DNA of 64,000 nucleotides from Clostridia bacterium (GTDB lineage: Bacteria; Bacillota; Clostridia; Oscillospirales; UBA644). A program made the translations under genes and the position numbers. The notes below the pieces were generated by a model. It was not told the DNA's origin and made no database searches. It saw only the letters and a list, made by a program, of their open reading frames with translations. Location of the stretch: contig JAGBIM010000007.1 in assembly GCA_017934975.1 (NCBI GenBank), positions 118,309 through 182,308 of the forward strand. The letters are read 5' to 3'. Below are positions 50,423 through 57,577 of the stretch, piece by piece (within the stretch, counting starts at the first letter, position 1; each line of letters starts with the position of its first letter).

Positions 50423-50685
50423 TATTATAAATTAAACTGAACCGAAAAGCGATGACGAAGACAGTAGTCTGCCAAGGAAACGGAAAGCGAGTCGGGGGCG
50501 GTGTGAGCCCGATGCGGAGTAGCGGCAGATGAAGATCCCTTCCGAGCTGCGTGCCCAACGGATTTTTTCCCAGTAGGTTCCGCCGTCCGTCCCCGACGTT
50601 ACGTGGGAGACATATGTACGTATGTTGATCGGGTGGTTAGCGAAGATTGCCTTCGTCCCGTTGCTGCGGACGAAGGATTTTTGTT
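50423..50685 (+). promoter_or_regulatory. T-box leader for isoleucyl-tRNA synthetase
   Basis: This 5' leader has the parts of a T-box riboswitch: a long stem I beginning GCGATGACGAAGACAGTAG (near 50448), a candidate specifier ATC (Ile codon) at 50535-50537 in GAAGATCCC, the T-box antiterminator sequence GGGTGGTTAGCG at 50631-50642, and a terminator hairpin CCTTCGTCC/GGACGAAGG (50650-50658 with 50668-50676) with a T run. The TGGT bulge would pair with the ACCA end of uncharged tRNA-Ile. Uncharged tRNA therefore switches ileS on. The T-box core departs slightly from the usual GGGTGGNACCGCG. Confidence 0.9.
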
Positions 50686-50716
50686 TTTCGGCAGTTTTGA
50701 ACATGGAGGATTTGCT

Positions 50717-53700
50717 ATGTACGAAAAAGTCGCAGGCGATCTGAATTTCGTCGATCGGGAAAAGAAGATCGAAGAATTCTGGGCGAAAAATCAGATTTTT
50801 GAACAGTCCATCGATCAGCGCAAGGGTGGGGAATATTTCACCTTTTACGACGGTCCCCCCACCGCCAACGGAAAGCCCCATATCGGTCACGTGCTGACCC
50901 GCGTGATCAAGGACATGATTCCCCGTTATCGCGCCATGAAGGGGAATTTTACCGTCCGCAAGGCGGGCTGGGACACCCACGGTCTGCCCGTTGAGCTGGA
51001 AGTGGAAAAGAAGCTGGGATTGGACGGGAAGGAACAGATCGAGGAATACGGTCTGGAGCCCTTTATCAAGGAATGTAAGGAAAGCGTCTGGAAATACCAG
51101 GGAATGTGGGAGGAGTTCTCCTCTACCGTGGGCTACTGGGCGGATATGAAGGATCCTTACGTCACCTACGATAACAACTTCATCGAATCCGAATGGTGGG
51201 CCTTGAAGCAGATCTGGGAAAAGGGTCTGTTGTACAAGGGCTTTAAGATCGTGCCCTATTGCCCCCGTTGCGGAACGCCTCTGTCCAGCCACGAAGTGGC
51301 GCAGGGGTATAAAACCGTCAAGGAACGCTCTGCCGTGGTCCGTTTCAAGGCCGTGGGCGAGGACGCTTATTTCCTGGCATGGACCACCACCCCCTGGACC
51401 CTTCCCTCCAACGTGGCTCTCTGCGTGAACCCCGAGGACACCTACTGCAAGGTCAAGGCGGCGGACGGATACACCTATTATATGGCACAAGCCCTTCTGG
51501 ACACGGTTCTGGGCAAGCTTGCCACCGAAGACAAGCCCGCTTACGAGGTGCTGGAAACCTATACGGGTAAGGATCTGGAATATCGGGAATACGAGCCCCT
51601 CTTCCCCTGTGCCGCAGACGTGGCGAAAAAGCAGAACAAGAAGGGCCATTATATCACCTGCGACGGCTACGTTACCATGGCCGACGGTACGGGCATCGTT
51701 CACATCGCCCCCGCATTCGGGGAAGACGACGCAAAGGTGGGCCGCAATTACGATCTGCCCTTCGTTCAGTTCGTGGACGGCTCGGGCCACATGACCGAAG
51801 AGACCCCCTATGCAGGCAAGTTCGTCAAGGACGCAGATCCCGACATTCTGGTGGATCTGGATAAAGAGGGCAAGCTCTTCGACGCACCCAAATTTGAACA
51901 CGAATATCCCTTCTGCTGGCGTTGCGACACGCCGTTGATCTACTACGCACGGGAATCCTGGTTCATCAAGATGACCGCCGTGAAGGACGACCTTCTGCGC
52001 AACAACGCCACCATCAACTGGATGCCCGAAAACATCGGCACGGGCCGCTTCGGCGACTGGCTGAAGAACGTACAGGACTGGGGCATCAGCCGAAACCGTT
52101 ATTGGGGCACGCCTCTGAACGTATGGCAATGCGAATGCGGACATCAGCACGCCATCGGCTCCGTGGAGGAACTGCGTTCCATGTCCGACGATTGTCCCGA
52201 GGCGGTGGAATTGCACCGTCCTCAGATCGACGCCGTCACCATCAACTGCCCCCATTGCGGCAAGAAGATGCACCGGGTCCCCGAGGTCATCGACTGCTGG
52301 TTCGACTCGGGAGCCATGCCCTTCGCCCAGTGGCATTATCCCTTTGAAAACAAAGACGTTTTCGAAAAGACCTTCCCCGCCGACTTCATCAGCGAAGGGG
52401 TTGACCAGACCCGCGGTTGGTTCTATTCTCTCTTGGCCATCTCTACTCTGCTCTTCAACAAAGCGCCTTATAAGAACGTCATCGTTCTGGGCCACGTGCA
52501 GGACGCAAACGGACAGAAGATGTCCAAATCCAAGGGAAACGCCGTAGATCCCTTCGACGCCTTGGCCAAGCACGGTGCCGACGCCATCCGTTGGTATTTC
52601 TACTCCAACTCCGCACCCTGGCTGCCCAACCGCTATCACGACGGGGCGGTAACCGAGGGCGAACGGAAATTCATGGGTACTCTTTGGAATACCTACGCCT
52701 TCTTCGTGCTCTACGCCAACATCGACGGCTTTGACGCCACGAAATATACGCTGGATTACGACAAATTGAGCATCATGGACAAGTGGATGATCTCCAAGCT
52801 CAACACGCTGATCCAAAACGTTGACGATTGTATGGCCAACTACAAGATCACCGAAACCGCCCGCGTCATGCAGACCTTCGTGGACGAAATGAGCAACTGG
52901 TACGTCCGTCGCTCCCGCGAACGCTTCTGGGCCAAGGGCATGGAACAGGATAAGATCAACGCTTATATGACCCTGTACACCGTTCTGGTCACCTTCTGCA
53001 AGCTGGCGGCTCCCATGATCCCCTTCATGACCGAAGATATTTACCGCAATCTGGTTTGCAGCATCGACAAGAACGCTCCCGTCAGCGTCCATCTTTGCGA
53101 CTTCCCCGTGGCCAACGCCGCATGGATCAACGCCGAGCTGGAAGCGGAAATGGAAGAGGTTCTGCAGGTGGTCACCCTGGGCCGCAACTGCCGCAACACC
53201 GCCAACATCAAGAACCGTCAGCCCATTGCCAAAATGTTCGTCAAGTCCGACCGTCCTTTGAGCGACGATTGCAAGGCCATCGTGGCCGACGAATTGAACG
53301 TACGGGAAGTACGCAACGCGGAGAACGTGAAGCAGTTCCTTTCCTATTCCTTCAAGCCTCAGTTGAAGACCGTTGGACCCAAGTACGGCAAATATCTCAA
53401 CGCCATCCGCACCGCTCTGGCGGAAATTGACGGCAGCGCCGCCATGGATGAGTTGGAAGCCAACGAATGTCTGAAGCTGAACCTGCAGGATGCGGAAATT
53501 ATTCTGTCCCGTGAGGATCTGTTGATTGATTCCGCCAAGGTGGAGGGCTACGAATCCTGCTCCGACAGTGGCGTTACGGTGGTTCTGGACACCACCCTGA
53601 CCCCCGAACTCATCGAAGAGGGCTTTGCACGGGAACTGATCAGCAAGATTCAGACCATGCGCAAGGATTCGGGCTTTGAAGTCACCGACCACATCGCCCT

Positions 53701-53875
53701 CTACGCCTTTGGAAACGCGAAGATCGAAGAAATTCTGAAGAACAACGAAGCCTTCATCAAGGGCGAAGTGCTGGCCGACGCCGTCCGCTACGAGGAACCC
53801 GCCGCCGAACAGCACGCAAAATCCTGGAATATCAATGGGGAAACCGTTACCCTCGGCGTTCAGGTCATTGGATAA
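50717..53875 (+). CDS. ileS: Isoleucyl-tRNA synthetase, probably type 2
   Basis: The 1052-residue class I synthetase has the HIGH signature at 55-58 (PHIGH), KMSKS at about 601-605 (QKMSKSKGN), the editing domain between them, and a C-terminal anticodon-binding region. GWDTHGLPVELEVEKKLG and the VGYWADMKDPYVTYDN region match the eukaryote-like IleS2 type, which is longer than the usual bacterial form and often tolerates mupirocin. CPHCGKKMH near 512 may bind zinc. It charges tRNA-Ile with isoleucine and edits valine. The ATG at 50717 follows GGAGGA. Expression is controlled by the T-box leader. Confidence 0.95.
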   Translation: MYEKVAGDLNFVDREKKIEEFWAKNQIFEQSIDQRKGGEYFTFYDGPPTANGKPHIGHVLTRVIKDMIPRYRAMKGNFTVRKAGWDTHGLPVELEVEKKLGLDGKEQIEEYGLEPFIKECKESVWKYQGMWEEFSSTVGYWADMKDPYVTYDNNFIESEWWALKQIWEKGLLYKGFKIVPYCPRCGTPLSSHEVAQGYKTVKERSAVVRFKAVGEDAYFLAWTTTPWTLPSNVALCVNPEDTYCKVKAADGYTYYMAQALLDTVLGKLATEDKPAYEVLETYTGKDLEYREYEPLFPCAADVAKKQNKKGHYITCDGYVTMADGTGIVHIAPAFGEDDAKVGRNYDLPFVQFVDGSGHMTEETPYAGKFVKDADPDILVDLDKEGKLFDAPKFEHEYPFCWRCDTPLIYYARESWFIKMTAVKDDLLRNNATINWMPENIGTGRFGDWLKNVQDWGISRNRYWGTPLNVWQCECGHQHAIGSVEELRSMSDDCPEAVELHRPQIDAVTINCPHCGKKMHRVPEVIDCWFDSGAMPFAQWHYPFENKDVFEKTFPADFISEGVDQTRGWFYSLLAISTLLFNKAPYKNVIVLGHVQDANGQKMSKSKGNAVDPFDALAKHGADAIRWYFYSNSAPWLPNRYHDGAVTEGERKFMGTLWNTYAFFVLYANIDGFDATKYTLDYDKLSIMDKWMISKLNTLIQNVDDCMANYKITETARVMQTFVDEMSNWYVRRSRERFWAKGMEQDKINAYMTLYTVLVTFCKLAAPMIPFMTEDIYRNLVCSIDKNAPVSVHLCDFPVANAAWINAELEAEMEEVLQVVTLGRNCRNTANIKNRQPIAKMFVKSDRPLSDDCKAIVADELNVREVRNAENVKQFLSYSFKPQLKTVGPKYGKYLNAIRTALAEIDGSAAMDELEANECLKLNLQDAEIILSREDLLIDSAKVEGYESCSDSGVTVVLDTTLTPELIEEGFARELISKIQTMRKDSGFEVTDHIALYAFGNAKIEEILKNNEAFIKGEVLADAVRYEEPAAEQHAKSWNINGETVTLGVQVIG

Positions 53876-53884
53876 AAACCGTCT

Positions 53885-53910
53885 CCCCCGCCTGCTTTGG
53901 GCGGGGGAAC
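53885..53910 (+). terminator. Terminator-like hairpin
   Basis: CCCCCGCC (53885-53892) pairs with GGCGGGGG (53900-53907); the T run is short (AACTTT). It separates ileS from the WYL gene but may only weakly terminate. Confidence 0.55.
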
Positions 53911-53929
53911 TTTACAAAGAGGAACCGTT

Positions 53930-54916
53930 ATGCCGAAATCGAGCAATCAAAAACTGAAAATTCCCTATCTGATCAAGATTCTGCGGGAAAAGACCGACGA
54001 AGAGCACGGATTGAAGGCCGACGAGCTGATCCGTGAGCTGGAGCGGTACGATATTTCCGCAGAGCGGAAGAGCATTTACGACGATATTGCCCTGCTCTCC
54101 GACCGCTTTGGCATGGCCATTGAGCACGACAAAAGTCTGGGCTACCGCCTGGTGGAGCAGGAATTTGATCTGACGGAGCTGAAGCTTTTGGTGGATGCGG
54201 TACAGTCGAGCCGCTTTATTTCCGCAGACAACAGCAACGAGCTGATCCGCAAATTGAAGGGCTTGACCAGCGAACACAAGGGAAAGGAACTGCAACGGCA
54301 GGTGACGGTGAAGCATCGCATCAAATCGGACAACAAGACCACCCTTTATTCCATCGACACGGTGCACACCGCCATTTTGAACAATCGGAAGATCTCCTTT
54401 CAGTATTGGAGTTGGACCCCTTCCAAGGAGCAAAAAGCCCGACACGGGGGCAAAAAATACGTGGTATCCCCCTGGATGCTTCTGTGGGACGACGAATATT
54501 ACTATCTGATCGCCTACGACGGCGAGAGGGAAGAAATCCGCCATTATCGGGTAGATCGGATGCGGAGCGTGACCGTCACGGAAGAGAAGCGGGAAGGGCG
54601 GGAAGCCTACGAAGCCATTGACGTGACGAAGTATTCCAGCGGCGTTTTCGGGATGTTCAACGGCAACAAAACCCACGTGTCCTTCCGTTGTGCAAACCGC
54701 TTGGCGGAGGTGGTGCTGGACCGATTCGGACGGGACGTGATTATGGTCCCCGAACAAGACGGAACCTTTCGTTTCCACGCGGACATCGACGTGTCCCCCC
54801 AATTTTTCGGCTGGGTGGCATCCTTCGGGAAGGAACTGGCCATTGAACGGCCTCAAGAGGTGCGGGAACAGTACGTAACCCACCTGAAAGAAGCCTTGGA
54901 ACTCTATGAAGAATAA
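53930..54916 (+). CDS. WYL-domain HTH transcriptional regulator
   Basis: The 328-residue regulator has an N-terminal winged helix-turn-helix (about 10-75, ADELIRELERYDISAERKSIYDDIALLSD), a helical linker, and a WYL domain near 170-225 with VVSPWMLLWDDEYYYLIAYD, then a WCX domain ending near residue 320. It is not close to the WYL protein at 6118-7125. The ligand is unknown. The start is ATG 53930 after GAGGAACC. It lies 54 bases after ileS, beyond a weak hairpin, so readthrough from ileS could couple its level to isoleucine supply; a promoter of its own is not seen. Confidence 0.9.
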   Translation: MPKSSNQKLKIPYLIKILREKTDEEHGLKADELIRELERYDISAERKSIYDDIALLSDRFGMAIEHDKSLGYRLVEQEFDLTELKLLVDAVQSSRFISADNSNELIRKLKGLTSEHKGKELQRQVTVKHRIKSDNKTTLYSIDTVHTAILNNRKISFQYWSWTPSKEQKARHGGKKYVVSPWMLLWDDEYYYLIAYDGEREEIRHYRVDRMRSVTVTEEKREGREAYEAIDVTKYSSGVFGMFNGNKTHVSFRCANRLAEVVLDRFGRDVIMVPEQDGTFRFHADIDVSPQFFGWVASFGKELAIERPQEVREQYVTHLKEALELYEE

Positions 54917-54924
54917 TCAAACCT

Positions 54925-55245
54925 CTGTTTCTCTGAAGGGACAATCCCCTCTGTCTTGCCTTCGGCAATCCAGCTCCCCTTGCTAAGGGGAGCCTTACTT
55001 TTGCGCATCGCATTTCTTTTTCGCATCGTTCATGAGAAAACGCACAAAACGGAAAACAAACGAGAGGCGCGGCACTTCACAAGCCTTCCCATAGTAGGGG
55101 AAGGTGGCACGGCGTGTTCGGCCGCCGTGACGGATGAGGTTGACACTGTAAATGTTACTTTGTGACCCGAACAACCCTTCCACCGCTTCGCGGTCCCCCT
55201 CCCCTTACACAGGGGAGGCTTGCGCTTGTGCATCGCTTGCCGATT
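54925..55245. repeat. Composite REP/MITE-like repeat
   Basis: This gene-free 54917-55460 gap begins with a mosaic of hairpins: CTCCCCTT/AAGGGGAG near 54973-54991, CTTCCC/GGGGAAG near 55086-55103, CACGGCG/CGCCGTG near 55108-55131, ACCGC/GCGGT near 55180, CCTCCCCT/AGGGGAGG near 55198-55218. Two imperfect direct repeats of 26 bases (54986-55011 and 55211-55236, beginning AGGGGAG) flank the centre. No protein is encoded. The order of arms and the flanking repeats suggest a mobile non-autonomous element. Its copy number in the genome is not visible. Confidence 0.55.
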
Positions 55246-55358
55246 GCCCACCGTTCAAGAGAAAAGACCGAGAAGAAAACTCCTCTCGGTCTTGCACTTC
55301 GTAATTTATCTTTTCCCCGACGGATGAAATCCGTCGGATCTCGCTTTTCTTTCTTTTG

Positions 55359-55396
55359 GTGCTTTTCTTTCTTTTCCCGAAAAGAAAGAAAAGCAC
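55359..55396. repeat. Perfect 17-bp palindrome with CCCG loop
   Basis: Left arm 55359-55375 (GTGCTTTTCTTTCTTTT) and right arm 55380-55396 are exact reverse complements around a CCCG tetraloop. A partial copy of the left arm (CTTTTCTTTCTTTTGG) sits just before it. It is not followed by a T run in either direction. A smaller hairpin (AGACCGAG/CTCGGTCT) lies at 55265-55292 and can terminate leftward transcription. Confidence 0.7.
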
Positions 55397-55414
55397 GCCC
55401 ACCACCAACTTACA

Positions 55415-55445
55415 AAAGGACCCACGGGTTTCCCGTGGGTCCTTT
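55415..55445 (-). terminator. Rho-independent terminator
   Basis: A 14-bp stem (AAAGGACCCACGGG / CCCGTGGGTCCTTT) just after the alcohol dehydrogenase stop, with a short TTTT on the minus side, ends the nrd operon. Confidence 0.88.
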
Positions 55446-55460
55446 GATTGGATGGAAGAA

Positions 55461-56606
55461 TTAAAGGAGAGATTCGTAGAGGGCTTTGATTTCTTCCACG
55501 GAAGTTGCTCTGGGGTTGCCGGGACGGCAAGCATCGTCGAAGGCGGACTGGGCCAGGAAGTCCAGGTCTTCCTTCTTGACGATGTCCTTCAGGTCGGCGG
55601 GAATTCCCACGTCGGCGGAAAGCTGACGGACGGCGTCAACGGCGGCCTTGCGGGCTTCTTCGATGGTCATAGCATCGGTGCCTGCAACGCCCATAGCACG
55701 GGCAATGTCGCGGTACTTGTCGCCGGTGGCTTCTGCGTTGTATTCCATAACGGTGGGCAGGATGATGGCGTTGGCAACGCCGTGGGGGGTGTCATACAGA
55801 GCACCGAGGGGGTGCGCCATGGAGTGAACGATCCCCAGACCTACGTTGGAGAAGCCCATACCGGCAACGTACTGACCGAGGGCCATATCGGCACGGCCTT
55901 CCGCAGTGTTGGCAACGGCACCGCGCAGAGAACGGGCGATGATTTCGATGGCCTTAATGTGGAACATATCGGACAGCTCCCAAGCACCGCCGGTGATGTA
56001 ACCTTCGATGGCGTGGGTCAGAGCGTCCATACCGGTAGCGGCGGTGAGGCCCTTGGGCATAGAAGCCATCATATCGGGATCGACCACGGCAACGATGGGA
56101 ATATCGTGGGGATCCACGCAAACCATCTTGCGGTTCTTTTCCACGTCGGTGATGACGTAGTTGATGGTAACTTCGGCAGCAGTACCCGCGGTGGTGGGAA
56201 CGGCAATGATGGGAACGCACTTGTTCTTGGTGTCGGCAACGCCTTCCAGAGAACGGACGTCAGCGAATTCGGGATTGGTGATGATGATACCGATGGCCTT
56301 TGCAGTGTCCATGGAAGAACCGCCGCCGATGGCTACGATATAATCGGTGCCTGCGGCCTTGAAGGCGGCAACGCCGTTCTGCACGTTTTCGATGGTGGGG
56401 TTGGGCTTAATGTCGGAATAAACTTCATAAGCCAAGCCGTTCTTATCGAGAACGTCGAGAACCTTCTGGGTAACGCCGAACTTGATCAGATCGGGGTCAG
56501 AGCAAACGAAGGCTTTTTTGAAACCGTGTCCGATGGCTTCGGTAGCAACGGCTTCGATGGCGCCTGCGCCGTGATAAGAGGTTTCGTTGAGAATGAAACG
56601 ATTCAT
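55461..56606 (-). CDS. Iron-containing alcohol dehydrogenase
   Basis: The 381-residue enzyme is a group III (iron-type) alcohol dehydrogenase. It has the NAD(P) site VAIGGGSSMDTAKAIG near residue 95 and the metal-ligand region: Asp in the 190s, GMDALTHAIEGYITGGA near 200 and IVHSMAHPLGALYDTPHG near 262-279, giving the three His ligands. It interconverts aldehydes and alcohols; lactaldehyde/1,2-propanediol or butanol-type reactions are the commonest. The ATG at 56606 follows AAAGGAG. It lies 29 bases downstream of trxB and shares the nrdG promoter or has a weak one of its own. The link to nucleotide reduction is positional only. Confidence 0.93.
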   Translation of the reverse strand: MNRFILNETSYHGAGAIEAVATEAIGHGFKKAFVCSDPDLIKFGVTQKVLDVLDKNGLAYEVYSDIKPNPTIENVQNGVAAFKAAGTDYIVAIGGGSSMDTAKAIGIIITNPEFADVRSLEGVADTKNKCVPIIAVPTTAGTAAEVTINYVITDVEKNRKMVCVDPHDIPIVAVVDPDMMASMPKGLTAATGMDALTHAIEGYITGGAWELSDMFHIKAIEIIARSLRGAVANTAEGRADMALGQYVAGMGFSNVGLGIVHSMAHPLGALYDTPHGVANAIILPTVMEYNAEATGDKYRDIARAMGVAGTDAMTIEEARKAAVDAVRQLSADVGIPADLKDIVKKEDLDFLAQSAFDDACRPGNPRATSVEEIKALYESLL

Positions 56607-56635
56607 AGAAATACTCTCCTTTTATAATTTATTTT

Positions 56636-57556
56636 TTACTTTTGCAAAGAATTGAGATAATCGGCGGCGGCGGTGGCGGCAATGGTTCCGTCGCAGGCGG
56701 CGGTGGTCACCTGACGGACCGACTTGCGGCGGCAATCGCCCGCAACGAACACTCCGGGAACGGCGGTTTTGCAGGTTTCGTCCGCGTCAAAATAGCCCCG
56801 CTCGTCCAAAGCGACCACTTCGGCGAAGGCCTCGTTTTCGGGGACGAGGCCCACGGCAAGGAATACGCCGTCGGCGGAAATTTCCTCTTCTTCCCCCGAT
56901 TCCGTGCGAACGCGGACGCCCGTCAGCTGGCCGTCCTGCTGTAAGTATCCCACGAGGAGGGTTGAGAAAAGGACCTTGACGTTTTCCTTCGCCACAAGGG
57001 CGTCTGCCAAGGTCTTTTCCCCCGTAAAGAAGGGCAAATTCTGCACGACCGTCACGGATTTGCAGACCTCGCTCAACAAAAGAGCCTCCTGCAGAGCGGA
57101 GTTCCCGCCGCCCACCATGATCACGTCACGGTCGGTATAAAAGGCGCCGTCGCAAACGGCACAGAAGGAAATTCCGTTCCCGATCAGGTCGGTCTCCCCT
57201 TCCAGCCCCAGCATACGGTGTTTGACGCCGGTAGCAAGAATCAGGGCCCGCCCTTCAAAGACGCTCCCCTCTTCCGTATAAACTCGCTTGATCTCCCCGT
57301 CTGCTTCCACGCGGACCACGGTTTCCAGCTCCACGTCCGCGCCGAGGGCCATGGCCTGCTCGGTGAGCTTCTCGGCAAATTCCGCACCGCTGATGGTCCG
57401 GGTGCCGGGAATATTCTCCACCTTGGGAGAATAGGCGATCTGACCGCCAAAGCCGTTTTTCTCAATGACGAGGGCCGTTTTTCCGCCCCGCAAAGCGTAG
57501 ACGGCGGCGGTGAGCCCCGCAGGGCCCCCGCCGACAATGATGATATCGTGCATCAT
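56636..57556 (-). CDS. trxB: Thioredoxin reductase
   Basis: The 306-residue flavoprotein has the FAD motif GGGPAGLTAAVYALRGG near residue 8, the redox-active pair in CAVCDGAFY near 133 (CAVC), the NADPH motif VGGGNSALQEALLL near 150 and the C-terminal FAD motif VFVAGDCRRKSVRQV near 270. It passes electrons from NADPH to a thioredoxin or redoxin. It lies 21 bases after nrdD, whose product ends in a redoxin domain with a CPNC site, so it is the probable electron donor for that domain. The start is ATG 57556 after CGGAGACG. Confidence 0.95.
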   Translation of the reverse strand: MMHDIIIVGGGPAGLTAAVYALRGGKTALVIEKNGFGGQIAYSPKVENIPGTRTISGAEFAEKLTEQAMALGADVELETVVRVEADGEIKRVYTEEGSVFEGRALILATGVKHRMLGLEGETDLIGNGISFCAVCDGAFYTDRDVIMVGGGNSALQEALLLSEVCKSVTVVQNLPFFTGEKTLADALVAKENVKVLFSTLLVGYLQQDGQLTGVRVRTESGEEEEISADGVFLAVGLVPENEAFAEVVALDERGYFDADETCKTAVPGVFVAGDCRRKSVRQVTTAACDGTIAATAAADYLNSLQK

Positions 57557-57577
57557 AACGTCTCCGAACACTTCCGA

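Noticed and set aside
50432..53815. Open frame of more than 1100 codons antisense to ileS
   Set aside because: It mirrors a long GC-rich conserved gene, has no family motif and no ribosome binding site. The ileS protein on the other strand has all its signatures.
54917..55460. CRISPR array
   Set aside because: Repeats here are hairpins of different sequence and spacing, not identical repeats with unique spacers. No cas gene is present.
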